The translations under genes were made by a program, and so were the position numbers. A model generated the notes under the pieces. The model saw only the letters and a list, made by a program, of their open reading frames with translations. It was not told the origin of the DNA and searched no databases. From Rhabdornis inornatus (lineage: Eukaryota; Chordata; Aves; Passeriformes; Rhabdornithidae), in contig VWZS01003937.1 in the NCBI GenBank assembly GCA_013397075.1, positions 1,344,522 to 1,408,521 of the forward strand: 64,000 bases of DNA, written 5' to 3'. Below are positions 36,845 to 49,544 of the stretch, in pieces (position 1 is the stretch's first letter; every line of letters begins with the position of its first letter).

Positions 36845-37020
36845 AAAACCCCTTGGGGTGGGCGGGGGGTGATATCTGAAGAGGCCTTTTTCCAACTGTC
36901 AACATTTTGAAGCTGAGTAATAACGCAGCCTTGGGGTTGCCATGGGAACGTGTTTCATTTCCTAGGTGACAGCAATTGTATGTCGTCACCAGTGAACTGC
37001 ACTGACTCTGGAACTATGTC
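36845..37020. promoter_or_regulatory. Candidate regulatory element with RFX X-box-like site
   Basis: GTTGCCATGGGAAC (36936-36949) fits the ciliary X-box pattern GTHNYY-AT-RRNAAC recognised by RFX factors and differs by one base from the fully symmetric GTTGCCATGGCAAC. A G-rich run (about 36855-36869) lies 70-80 bp to the left. To the right are CCTAGGTGACAGC and GTCGTCACC. Ciliary X-boxes normally sit close to a transcription start. Here no CpG island or first exon is visible, so a distal element or chance match is as likely. Confidence 0.3.
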
Positions 37021-39215
37021 AAGTTTCCCTCAGATGTTGGCATCCTGAGACTTCCTGCGCCTGCTGCAGGCCAGCACCTCTAACCTGGCTCCCACAGGAC
37101 CCAACCACTCATCCTCTCCTGGGAAGAACAGCCTGGTTTGGCCAGGGCAGGAGTAGGGTCCAAGATATCCTGATCTGAAGATCCTAGCAAAGAGCAAACT
37201 CACACATTCCCTTGGTACTCCCCACAATTGCCTTACAGATCTTCTATAGAAACAGCTTCCTTCTCACTTGAGCAGCTCCAATATCCAACTCTTTGGCCCT
37301 GGATAAGCCCCACCAGCAAGGCTTCCAGTATCAAAAATCACTGAAATCCTTGTGTCACGTTAGTAACACATTATTTAAATCAACTGTTGTGGAATCACCT
37401 GTACTAATAATCAGCCTCTAAAAATACCCTTAGAGCTCAAAGACCTTCCAGACTAAGACTTTTTTTTTTTTAACCTGGAACTTCAAGTTATATGACTGAA
37501 GACCCTTCTTTGCAGCTTCAAGGCTACCAACTGCACAGTATGACCAGCAGGATTCACTTGGCTGTGAACACTAGGGAGGGCAAATATAGTATATAACTTC
37601 TCCCTAACAGCTCCTCAGTGCTCATGCACTAGTCCAAAATAAGCAACTCTGATTCTGTAATAATTATTCTGCTCTGGAAGTAGGGTGATTATTTTATTCT
37701 GGGATAATTACTCCATTTTCAAAGTGAAATAATAGTTATAGAATAAAATCATTTTTATTTTGGAATATTTCATCCACATGTGGGAGTTATTCTAGAACAG
37801 CTAAATTATACCCTCATAGTTAGAAGGGAACAGTCCTGCCAATCAATTTTCCTCATGCAGGCGAATCCTTAAATGATCATGCTTTTGAAAGGAACAGTGC
37901 AGAAGTTGTCATTGCACAACTGGAGACCCCTACTGTTTAATTTCAAGAAGAACCTGCAATCACCTACAGTAACTGTTAATAGTTCCCGTAAATCATTTAG
38001 AGAGGAGTCAATAAAATAAATTACAAGGACATCAAGTGATTTTCAGAGCATGCTGCAAATATTATTACTGGTAGATAAACCTCATCATATGATTTGAAAA
38101 TATTATCCATGTCATTGAATGCCTTCTCCCCACTCACATGATCAGGAACTGCTGCCAAGGATGGCCTTGGTCTACACTCGAGGCAAATGTGGGTAGAGGA
38201 ATATGCCAGCAGCTGTAGCAGCACTTGATTTCTGAAGGAACTGGGGGCATACCTCAGACTGTGCAGCTATTGTGCTATTTGTTCTAGGGTAACTACCTTA
38301 GATAGAAATTTAAATTTAAAACTGTTTACTTGAAAATACATTCAAAATCTGTTTTGACTTGGACCATTGTTTTTTAACATATACAACTCTCAAGAAATTA
38401 AGAAAGGAGTTCAATGGACATTAAGCAAGGCAAAGAAGTCAGAAAGCTCAAAAGTTTGGGTTCCCACAGCAACAGTAATTCAGCAACATTCAAGATACAG
38501 AGCGAGCATAAATTAACAATTATTGGAAATGCTGCATATGTGCAGTGTGGCCATGTTAACATTGCTATGGGAACCTTAACTTTTGAATAGATAAGCATAC
38601 TACCAAAATAGAAATCATACAAAAGAAATCATTACAGATTTTGCTGGAAAATACTGCATCCAATTCCTCATCTGAAATCAGCTGATGCACAGCATAAAGA
38701 CCCTAAACACTCAAAAATCCAAATAAGTGAGAAAATAATCTCTAAGAACAGGGGCACCAGAGCAATAACTATTGCTGTCACCAATGCTGCAACTTTACTT
38801 TAAATTTGAATTTATAGTCAAATAGTATGCAAAATCTCCAAAATTACAACAGATGAAAAAATAGAAGTTCATGTACAGCTATCACCCTGCCCTCTTTTCC
38901 TCACAGATTTTTCATATATTAAATATTTTGGAAGAATGGAGTGGAAATTTGCTACTGGCTTTAGTCTTTTCCAGCACATTTCAATTTAGGGGAAAAAAAA
39001 AAAAATCAAGCTGTATTCTGATATACGCTTATTTCAGTAGCTGAAAGTCTGGATTGACTCTCTCACATTATTCTAATTAAACTCAAAGTATTTACTTCAA
39101 CACAGCTTGATTTGGTTAGATCATTGGTGATGGAAGTTTTGGAATTTTTAAAAGAACCTAGTGACAGTAGGCTGCTACTGCAGCCTTACTCTCTAGGAGA
39201 CTGGATGTCCCTTCA
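37021..39215. other. No gene seen
   Basis: A modestly GC-rich patch at 37050-37160 is open on the minus strand (37030-37227, 65 codons), without recognisable domain or splice context. The remainder is AT-rich, including an A run of 13 at 38993-39005. No repeat family identified. Confidence 0.5.
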
Positions 39216-39221
39216 GGATAA

Positions 39222-39340
39222 AAAAACCAGTTCTACCACTCCATTCAATTCTCTGTGATGCATGATCTTGGGCAAGCCAGGCTTACTTCCCTAAGCTTCA
39301 TTTCCTTGAGCTGTGAAGCAGGGATAAGGACACTCATGTC
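39222..39340 (+). mobile_element. MIR-type (CORE-SINE) remnant
   Basis: The sequence follows the conserved central part of the MIR consensus on the plus strand. It has CTACCACTCC (39234-39243), then TGTGATGCATGATCTTGGGCAAG (39254-39276) matching the GTGTGACCTTGGGCAAG segment. After that come TTACTTCCCTAAGCTTCATTTCC (39283-39305) and GTGAAGCAGGGATAAGGA (39313-39330), matching CTCAGTTTCCTCATCTGTAAAATGGGGATAA. MIRs are ancient tRNA-derived SINEs mobilised by L2 LINEs and survive in birds as diverged fossils. This copy is truncated at both ends and carries several indels. Confidence 0.6.
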
Positions 39341-39345
39341 CCTTT

Positions 39346-42300
39346 TGATGCACAGGTCCAGTGCGTTAACTAAGTGGCTTTTCTCTCCTTTAAAACAACA
39401 ACAAAATCTTCAAGGCAGTCTTTTTACAGTATTTTAACAAAATTCCAGCAGCATCTGAAATAATGGCTCTGCCAACTTTTCGTCTGTGGAAACAAAAAAC
39501 TAAAACTTCGTCTCTGACACTCCAGCTTTTCATTTCTGCGTGGCATATATAGTTGGTCCCATCCAAAATCCTGTTGAACACGTTTCTTCCCCAGAGTGAG
39601 TGCAAGATCACCAAATATTCTGAACCAAGAAACAGGGCAAGTTTTAGAGTCCTGGAATTGCAGAACCAAGATAAATAGTGTTCTCCAGTCCAAGTCAATG
39701 CAAAAGGCCTTCTTGCTGATATCCTGGCAAGCATGCCTGGAATTGTACTAACATCAGCAGGATTTCCTTGCTCATAGCAAAAGCAGGATATTGGCTTTGA
39801 AACAAGCCACGCAGTTCAAAGAGACCCTAATCTAAATTATTTGAAGTGACTCTGATTTCTTGGCATTTATAGCATAGACTTAATGAAGATTACATGGGCC
39901 TATCACTTGAACATGTGCTCTGTGTATCATTAAGATTTTACTCAGGCCATGAACTTGAGTTTCCCTAGAGTGATTTAGAAAAATAAGAGAACAAACTAAC
40001 ACTTGTTAGAATAATGCTTTTACAAAATCAGAGATGTATGTTTCAAATAGATAGTGACATCTCTCACTAGTATATGTGAGAAGGACAGAAAATTTTGCCC
40101 AGTATACTCATGACTGAATTTCTCACAGCAAAACACTATTATTTGGTCAAAATTAAAGAGTTTACACTCCTTTATATACATTGATTCCTTATGTTCTTCC
40201 TCCACCAGGCAGGGTACTGTATTTTCTAGACTGGAAGAAACAAGACTTCTGTGAACGCAGCCTAAGTAACACGAAGTTTAGGTGGCAGAATTATATTTTC
40301 AAACTGTACTTAAGCTGTTGCATGAGAAGGACAGAAAGCATGGTTTAATTGAAGCCCTTGTAATTTCAAGATGTTTGCAGCTATCTTTCAACAAACTGCC
40401 AAGTGCTTTAATAACCAGCTACCTTCTGTGTTTAGTCACCTCTCATAAATGGTAACCTGCACATATTTCAACCTCCATACCACTATGTTCAGTACCCTGA
40501 AACCACTCTTGTGCTGTAGCCAGGACCCTCACCATCTCTACTTCCTTTAGATCCAACCCAGCCTCACAGCATGAAGGACACTTTTGTCTGGATAGGCTCC
40601 ATTGGTGTCCGAAAACTCTGATTCCTTTCTGAGTCAGCTCCATTCCTAATTGTTCTTGCTATGTGGCTTCTCCAACATCCTCTGAAGCCCCACTGTTGAA
40701 TCCCAATTATTTTCCTTCAAAAATTATAGTAGCAAGGATGTAGTCGCATGTTTGTTCACTCAGCCCACGAAGTGAGAAAAAAGGCATCATGTTTTCTAGC
40801 GAAATTGGTTAGTTATCTTTAAATGATTTAACATATCTTCTGTTCATCAATAGATCTTCAGTGAACTTTGTCAGGCATGTAGGTGGTAAATTTTTGAAAA
40901 AATATTCCCAAACCTCATGAACTTAATTCTGATTTACTGAGAATATTTCTAGCCTGACTCCCATTTATGACAGGTGGGAATTATCCAGCTTGGTTTTCTG
41001 GGACAGCAATGGGAGTCACCAAAAAAGATCCTTCCAAGTACTTTGTGTTCATATGACAATAGCTATCAGCTTGTCACAGTTTTATCATCACATTTCTATC
41101 TACAGGAACTACCTCTGCTGTTCAGCATATTTTTAGCTATTACTTGCCCTCCTGATCTCCACTTCACTCTTAGAGGCATCTTCCAATTTCAGAATGTAGG
41201 GAGCACTCATCTCTGCATTCTGTCATACCATGGAAAGGGTAGTGTACTGAAACCATTCTACTAGTCTACAAGTTCCCTATTCACTTCAGCATCTAGTATT
41301 GGTAAAAAATTACTCCCTATTAGTTCCTGCTACCTCTAATAACCACCATATAGCATTCAAACATTTAAATTAGACAGACAACTTTTTCTCTTACCCTTAA
41401 CTTCCTCTTTCCTTTTGACCCTATCTCTTGCCAAATATAAGCTAAAAGTAGTTCATGACTGATTCAAGCTATTCTCCCTCTCAATGGCATAACATGGTAA
41501 GGGCTAGAGCACTAAAAGTGAGCGAGTCACGTTATATAAGCAAACACAGTGCCTACTGGCCAGATGCAGATGAGTTTCATTTATAACCTGATGCCTTGTC
41601 AAAAGATCCATATCCTGTATGCAAACCATTATGCTAATTTGTTTTATTGAATATCCAAATTCATCACACTCTAAAATGCTAGGAAAAAAAGTTGTTTCTG
41701 AAACGTCAAGGAGATTAAGCTCTGCCTAGATGTTTCTGTTTAGGTAATAGTAAATGCACAGTGATAGATACCTTAATGTACACAAGTTCTAATGAACTGT
41801 GTGTAAAAGTAAACTGAAAACATCTGCATGTCACTTTACAGGTGACTCAATGCAGGTTTGCTTCCCTTCAGGTCTCATTTCATACTGCTTCTTAGTGTTC
41901 TAGCCGTAAAAGCACAGTAGTGTTCTAAAACACTTCGGAAAAAATAGCAAGGATTGTGCAAAGTCCGGGTAAAGTTTCCATTCTGTGTATCATTTTACTG
42001 TATGTCTTTTTTATCAGTGAGATGCTGAATCTCCTTTTCCTCTACTACTGTGTTTGGTGCTCATAACTGAAGAAGATTAATTAAATAAAGAGGACATGCA
42101 CAAAAATCACATGACTCAAAAGATGATACATCATTGCTGACTGAAGACTAGTCATGAAATCTGCTACAAACCAAGTCATGGTAGTTTATCAGCAGAATAC
42201 CATTATATTTATTAAAATCAAGTTCTGCTTTTAAATGAACTACGCTGACTACCATATCTCAGACAGTTATGCCTGTAGACCTATATCTGTTACACATCTA

Positions 42301-43740
42301 CTTGATGAGAAAAGGACCAAAAAACCCCTTTGAATATGATGCTGGTCTTTACATACTACATCTTTCCCCATTTCTACTGCTATTGAAGCCCTCAAAACAG
42401 TACTTTTTTCTTTGTGTGATAGCCCAACCCTCCTCTGTATTTACAGCACCTCTCAAATTTCTGTGATCGTTCATCACTACTCCCAGTCATTTCATCATTA
42501 CTCCCACCTTTTGTGCCAGAGGTCAACATCAAGACATTACTTACTGGAGGCCCAAGACCTCGTGGAATTCCACTAGTAGGTCGTCACAGAGCAAGTATGG
42601 GGCTTCTCTCTTTGTCTCTGCCTGCCACTCTCCTAACTTTAGTTCCTTTTGTATCATACAGTACCTGTTTTTCCATTGTTCCTTCTGTTCAACCAAACAT
42701 TCTCTACGTGGCACTGCACTAAAAATTCAACTTTACTGTCTTTGGAGACAGCAGCAATATTTTTCTCTCCATTTAGTGTGTACAGATGTCCATCTAGTCA
42801 CAGAAGAGAGCAGCTATCAACTGAGTGAGCAGATGAGGGAAAAGCATCTCCAGACAAGATACCCTCCCAAGTGCCACTCACTAGTGGCAGCTGTCACCTC
42901 CCTTTGCACTCTTACCAAACCCATCCTTCCTGTCCTGCATGAAAAGCTGCACGTTGCAGCAGCCCTCACTAAATGGGAGGTGCAATGTGTGATTACTTTG
43001 CACCTCTCCTTCCCCAGAAACCCAGAACCAAAACCCTCAAAACATCAGAGTTGTCCCTGTCTGGTATCAAATGACGCCACCCCTAGGAAAGGTCCTGTTA
43101 ACAGCAGAAAGTCAGATACCAATAAAGCAAAAAAATCTAACCTAAAAAGAGCTGATTCTGCCCAAGCTGTCAGTAAACAGGGGCTTTGGGCACAAGGCAA
43201 GATCAAGTCCCCCAACTGCAATGCAAAAATAGTGAGACAGTTGGTTTTAATTACTTACTCATTCTAATCCTGTTCATTTTAACATTTAATCAAAAAAAAA
43301 AAAATTTAAGGATTAGAATATGACATTGACCTAGCCATGAACTACAACACAAGTACACTGCCCATTACAGTTATATTTCCACTGCCAATGCAATTTTCTG
43401 AATCCTTGCATTTTATGAAATGTTTCAGAGATTTTACCAAGACAAAAGAGAATTTTTCACATTCACCCCATATAAGTGATTGCTCTTAATAAGGATAAGC
43501 AGTCTTCTCTTGCACAACTTTCCACAAAATAAAGATCTCAAAACATCAGGGTTTTTTACAAATTAAAAATTAAAAACTACTGGTTAAACACACAAAACAC
43601 AAAGACAAGCCTACCCACCTTACAGAGATATTTCCATATGTTTGTTTAATACTTGGAGTGTGAAGGCATCCCTCTTCTGATTGTGCTGAAGTAACAGGCA
43701 CAGACTCCAAGCAATTTGGCAGCATTGCTCAAAAAATTAC
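39346..43740. other. No gene seen
   Basis: Long AT-rich region. The largest open frame is plus 42776-43267 (163 codons), lysine- and serine-rich in its second half, with no domain I recognise and no convincing splice or start context. An A run of 13 lies at 43292-43304. No interspersed repeat is recognised. Confidence 0.5.
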
Positions 43741-43751
43741 TCTAGATCTGT

Positions 43752-43763
43752 CCAGTAGAGGGC
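43752..43763 (+). promoter_or_regulatory. CTCF core-motif match
   Basis: CCAGTAGAGGGC matches the CTCF core CCASYAGRKGGC at every position. CTCF is a zinc-finger protein that marks insulators and chromatin-loop anchors, and loop anchors depend on motif direction. This one points plus. The flanking bases (CTGT on the left, AACG on the right) fit the wider motif only moderately. Confidence 0.35.
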
Positions 43764-46700
43764 AACGAGTTACATACACACACAGTGAAAAGTTGAATTT
43801 GAAATGCACGCTTGTAAAAAACAAAACTTAATTTAAGAAATCCCTATAGGTCCAAAGCATTAATGATGGCTTTACCTATAATATTTATATTCAGAGGTAC
43901 ACAGATCAGTCTCCCCCATTTTAATGCCTCAAAGAACTTCCAAATTTTAAATTATACATTAAAAATATTTTTGATTTTTTTTCAAAATTGACTACTATCT
44001 ATACAGAAACAAGTCAGACTTACATAAAATAACAACATATCTTTATCTTACATTTGCAGGCTAAATGGCAGAAGTGTTTTTGTCTCTTCAGCAAACATAT
44101 TTTAGTTGCTAAAAAAACTCCACTCTTTGTTCAAAACTGGTCCAGAAGGATACTGTTAAATCATTTTCTTCCTGTCACACACCCATCTACTACAAGGAAT
44201 GTACCATTAAATAAGATACTGTGTTTGCATGGAAAGCCGCTGCTGCAGCCCAGCTGTGCCTTTTACAGTTCTCAGAGAATTCTTTTTTTTTTTTAACTAA
44301 CTTAGAAATAACCAAAAACTTCATGGGGGTCTGCAGCACATTTGGACTTGCAGGTGCAAGGAGGCTGGGACTGAAGCACTGAACCACCCCTGCCAGCTCC
44401 TGAGGGACCCCAGTAGCAAGGTAGGACTGCAAGCAGTGCCCAGCACCCCTGTCCCTCCAAGGACAAGAGGAGCCCTTCTGGAGAACACAGACATGATAGA
44501 AAACCCCATGGACACAAGCTACCACAAGTGCTTGTTTACGTCCTGTTGTGACTTGTTTCAAGTGCTGCCACCTCAGGTTATCTAGGCTCCCAAAATTTTC
44601 CACCACGGTTTTGTATGATCTCAGGTTACATTCTCAGATCTCCTACCCCTGTGTCACAGATACAGAGTGAACACAGCTGTTAAACACACACCCAATAGCA
44701 GGCATGAAAATGAGATGCAACTCACAAATAATGGTAAATTTTCTGATTTTTTTTTTCCAGTATGGCAAAGAATGGTTCACGTCAACACATGCCATCATCT
44801 GAACAGTTTTTTTCCAGAGTATCCAACTTACTTGGCTGAATGTGGTAGTCCCTAGGGCAGCTGGTCAGGACTCAGAATTTGCTACAAAAGTCCTGCACTA
44901 CACTCCTTTCCAGGAGGGAGGAACAAGCCTCCCAAATCTCAAGTACACTGGCTGTTGCCAGAGTTAGCAGGCAGTGGGTGAGAACTCCTCCAGCTCCTTT
45001 TATCAAGATGTTCATCTCATGATCTACTGGTTTCCTAGCAGCTGCCACAGCTGGAAGTGTGAGAGAGTCCTCCAGGCTGAAGCAGCATGCATGGAGCAGC
45101 TGCCCAGTTCATACAGTGTGAAGGCCCTGGAGCCTGCAGTGCAGACAGCAAGCCAGCAAGAAACTTGGATTATGGTGAAAGCTCATCAAAGTAGAAACTT
45201 CTAGGACAGCCTTACACTTCATAAGGTTTGGATTTGCCTGTGCAAAAGAGACATTTTTATAAGATCCACAACTCACTGTGATTTACACCTCAAGAACTTG
45301 CATGTTGCATGGTAACCCCTCCCTGCTTTGGATACATTCACCTCACATGTTTTATATTTTCTTCATCATAGACACCTCAAAAGTGTTTGTTTTTTTAAAA
45401 TCAAAACAGCTGCTTGAAGAACTTGATCAAAGTTTTAGAGAAGTGCAGTTGTGACACATGGTCAAATGGTTTATAGCCTTGGGTACAGCCTGTGTACAAA
45501 GCACTTGTAGCATTTATCAAGAGTGATGGACAGAAGAATTTTCTCATTATTAAAGATAATTGAGGTTAAAAAGTTAACTTAATTTTTATAATTCTTTAAA
45601 AGAAGATGTCATTTAAACAAATTTAAACTCACTGAAGAATTTGCTTTATATGTTCTCAGAAAGAAAAAAAGGTTACTGATACTGATTTTTCATGTTAGAT
45701 ATTGACCAAATCTGTCTATTTTAAGGGAAAAATGGGTTTGAGTTTCTTTTTTGGGTGGCTTGGGTTTATTTACTACCGTGCTTTCTATATATGTGTACGG
45801 TATGATTGCAGTAAGAAATATTAAAATCGTGTTATGAAACTGATCTTCATGTGATTTAGCTATCAGAATGCTAGTTAAGTATAATCAATAATCTACCTAC
45901 TTGAAGGATGGAAACTATGAATTTTGATAGAATTAACATGCCTGCCACTATTGTAGGCTTACCTCACCAGGAAAGCAAAGAAACAAGATATATCTAGAAA
46001 GGATGTATCTACAAATAGCATATCATCATCATCCAACTTCAATCAATTTGTATCTGTCAACATACAGAAGGTTTCTGTACGCTTGGGCTTCTGTAAGCTT
46101 GACTCAAGGAAATTCCTTCATATGAGGCAAAACAAACATTTTAGCATTTCACACCAGAAGCACCTGCACATTTTGCTTATGGGTTTATTTTTTTTTTTTT
46201 AATGCTATGAACAGCCTACCTCAAAGGTCTTTTGGCAAACCATCAGGACAGAAAAAGACCCTAGCAAATTAAATATGTTCTCTGTGATACACAGGCCCTT
46301 GTCAGAAGACAGCAATTACTATGAGCCACAACACCTAGGCTACATGCACCGGATATGGAAATAAGGTGGTGTGAAGAGTCAGCACGCAGGAACAAAATGT
46401 AGGAGGAATTTCAGGACATGCAAGTTACCCAGACAAGATGGCAAAGGACAAAGCTCAAGGGTGCCTGTATGGAAGCCTGGCAAGTATGCAGAAAGAGTCT
46501 GCAGCCAGCACACTCATAGCACACAGGACATTCCACACCAGGAAGGCAGAGAGCAACCTGCAGCCTTGCAGCGCAGTTCCAGTCCTTTTACTTTACAGAC
46601 ATGGAAAGAAAATTAAAGCTGCTAGCAAGGAAAGCTATTTTGTGTTAACTGGATAGAATTTTTTTTTAATATAGTAAAATTATTCTACTGCTTTGCCACA

Positions 46701-48320
46701 AGAAAGTAGTTCCCATGAGATTCCTGTCCTTGATTCCGACAGCAATCATTTTTCCTAACCCAAAACCCAGTGAACCATCTGCTCCTCAAGAACAGGTACT
46801 TCCTGCTATAATTAATATACATTTTCCATACATTCTAATGAAGCCATTTATTTTCTGTAAGGCCAGTCACATGCTAACATAAACTGTTGTCAAGAAGTCA
46901 GCAGCAGCAAAACCTCACCTGCAGTGTAATTCCCCACCTCTTGGAGGCAAGCATAGAGCCTGGGTGAGTCCCTGCTCCCTGTCTCACCTCACTCTCTCCA
47001 CCTCAACACCCCAAGGAAATGAACTAAGGAATGCAGGCATGTAAGGAGCCAAAGAAGCGAGTACATCCTCAGTTTCGGCAGTCAGAAGGCTCAAAACATA
47101 CATGACCCATAGCTTAGGGATGTGAGCATGCTGACACTGCTCTGATGACAGCAGAGCTTTGCAGGGCATAAACAACACAGACGCGACCAAGGCAAGAAGC
47201 TTTTAAGCATGCAAGTGAGCAGGAACACAGATATAATTTTGCTGAGTCATGTCCTATGCACCTCACAGGTGTGGGGAAGACAAGAGGTCTTCCAATTCCT
47301 AGCCAGCTTGGAAGGAGTCAGTCACATCCAGTACAGACCAGCTGAGGCTGAAGGGAGCCCAAGTAAAGAAACTGTCTCTCACTCGTGCATTTTGTTGCCT
47401 GGGTTGTGAGTGTGCTTTTAAAACTGCAAGGGCTTAGCCCCAGACAGTGGTTGCTGCAAAACATTCTTTCTGTGGCTGATTTTAGCTCTTTCAGACAAGT
47501 TCACAGATCCACTGAGCACAGTAAAGATTCAGGTTGCTTAAAAGAATAAAACCAGTCCTTTTTTACTCCTCCCTGCAACTCGTAACCCAGCTTCAAATTT
47601 GAGATGCTGGATAGTTTTGCAATGAAAATCCATAGACACAGAGATCCACATTGGAACAAGACTGAACATAGAAATATGTTCATCTGGACCTTCTTTTTAA
47701 AGTATGATATTTGCCTAATTCCACATTCAAGTATTTTATGGTTAGTTCTGAAAATACTCTGCTAGCCTTAACCATTAATGTCTTAAGAACCTATTCAACT
47801 ACTTTTTTCTTTTTATATCCCTAATGCTGAATCAACAAGATTGCAGAAATCTGTCTGAGATCAGAGTAACTGCAGAGCCGAATTTAGCCCAGTGATATTT
47901 TTGTTTAAAGGAACAGCACAGAATGAAGAAACGTTGTACTCATGAGTGTTTTGGGACTGCATGGAGGACAAAGTCATTAAGCTGAAAAGCAGTACTTCTA
48001 TCTAGATCTAGTAATTGTATGAATAGCATCTCAACCAGTTCATTTGGAGATCCCTTCAGTAACTACTGCTTTCTAAAGAAGTGTTTTTTAAAGACCTTAT
48101 TACTGTATAGGAAAAAAAAAAGGAACATAGCAATTGAAATATATGGAAATACATGAACTGCGACTAATGAAATTTATGCCTAAATGTCGTATTTTCACCA
48201 ACTCACAGAATTACTTCTCATTTCTCACACTGGATTTTAAGAAAAAATATAATCTCTGCGCCTGCCCCCTCTCCCCAAAGGGAACAAAAAATAATTTTAA
48301 AACGGTAGATGAAATTGCTA
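43764..48320. other. No gene seen
   Basis: AT-rich with a somewhat GC-richer patch at 44310-44520, where three overlapping minus-strand frames are open (up to 138 codons). None resembles a known protein, and openness in several frames indicates composition and not coding. A G/T-rich patch lies at 45733-45772 and a T run at about 46188-46200. No repeat family identified. Confidence 0.5.
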
Positions 48321-48325
48321 AATGC

Positions 48326-48360
48326 AATTCATAGAAATCAATTCATAGAAATCATAGAAT
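48326..48360 (-). repeat. CR1 3' tail microsatellite
   Basis: Two tandem 14-mers plus a partial unit form the terminal repeat of the CR1 copy. In this family the 3' repeat is needed for recognition of the RNA by the element's reverse transcriptase, so its presence marks the true 3' insertion end. Confidence 0.85.
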
Positions 48361-49290
48361 AATTCAGCTTGGACAGGTCTCTGGAGTTTTCTAGTCCAAC
48401 CTTTTGCTCAGAGCAGGGTCAAGCTGAGATCAGGGTTCTATCAGTTGAGTCTTGAAAACCTTCAATGGTGGAAGTTGAACAACCTGTCTGAGCAACCTGC
48501 TTCACTGCTTGACAGGCTCCAGAAAGAAAAAGCTTTTCATTATAGCCAACCTAAACCCCTTGTTGGAACTTAGGTCCACTGTCTCTTGTCCTTCTGTCAT
48601 GCACTGGTCTGAAGAGCCTGGCTCCATCTTCTCAATAACCTGCTCTAGAAATTGGTGGCCTGCTAGTAGCTCCAGCTGCATCACCTCTTCTCTAGGCTGA
48701 ACAAGCCCAATTCCTTCAGCCTCTCTCCACCTGCCATGTGCTTCAGCCACAGCCATCTTGGTGACCCTCCTCTAAACTCTATATAAATGTCTTTCTTGTA
48801 TTTGGGGATCCAAAACTGGACACAGTACCCCAGGGGCAGCCTAACAACTGCTGAGTGAAGGGACATAACCACATCCCTCCAGCTGTATGCCACACTTCTG
48901 TTACTATAGCCCAGCATGCTGTTAGCTGCTGCCTCTACTGCTAGGGCACACTCCTGACTTATATGCAGTTTGTCTTCTACCAGGCCCATAAAGTTCTTTT
49001 CTGCCAAGCTGTTCTCTGGCCTGTATTGTTCCAAGGCAGGGTTCTACCTCAGGTGTGGGACTTGGCATTTGTCCTTGCTAAATTTCATAAAGCTCCTGCT
49101 GGCCCTTCCATCCATCCTGTCTAGGTCCCTCAAGGGTGGCTCTGCCTTTAAGCATTTTGACTGGTTCCTACAGTTTGGTATCATCTGCAAACTAAGAGCA
49201 AGCCCTCCATCATCTCCTCCAGGTCACTGCCAAAGATACTCACTGACAGGTGTCAGGATAGACGCCTGTGGTGCTCAGTTCAAGCAGACT
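48326..49290 (-). mobile_element. CR1 LINE copy with 3' octamer tail, minus strand, about 0.96 kb
   Basis: Minus-strand CR1, with its 3' end at the left. The tail is intact: the 14-mer AATTCATAGAAATC occurs twice (48326-48339, 48340-48353), followed by ATAGAAT, the plus-strand image of the ATTCTATG-type repeat that ends CR1 elements. Further landmarks are CTGGAGTTTTCTAGTCCAACC (48381-48401), TAGGCTGAACAAGCCC (48693-48708), CCAAAACTGGACACAGTACCCCAGG (48810-48834), GCCCAGCATGCTGTTAGCTGC (48909-48929) and TTGGTATCATCTGCAAACT (about 49175-49193). It is truncated at the 5' end near 49290. Many indels and stops make it non-functional. The next CR1 copy to the right is in the opposite orientation. 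Confidence 0.93.
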
Positions 49291-49544
49291 CATTATTGAG
49301 AACATATCCAATCTGGTACATCCAAACTCTGAGCATTTAATAGGCAGGCAGGATTTCAAGGCATAAGATTACAAGTATAGCAGCATATCTGAATTTAATA
49401 TTTAATAAAATAAAAATCAGCTTTTAGCTTTTAAAAGTCAAAGAAATCAGCTTTTAGATTGCTATTTACATGACCTAACTTTAGCATTAAGCCTAGTTAC
49501 CACTGGCTTCCTTTTTAGTGAGCAGAGAGAAAAAAAAGTCAGTA
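49291..49544. other. Spacer between two CR1 copies, with a 30-bp-period duplication
   Basis: Unique AT-rich sequence. The 14-mer AAATCAGCTTTTAG occurs at 49414-49427 and 49444-49457. No gene. Confidence 0.6.

Noticed and set aside
36850..36872. G-quadruplex
   Set aside because: Only three separable runs of three or more G (GGGG, GGG, GGGGGG) with one-base loops; a stable four-run quadruplex is not clearly possible.
42776..43267. 163-codon plus-strand open frame as a gene
   Set aside because: No recognised domain, no convincing start or splice context; Lys/Ser-rich second half reflects A-rich DNA.
44190..44606. Several overlapping minus-strand frames in a GC-richer patch
   Set aside because: Openness in more than one frame indicates composition; no homologue recognised.
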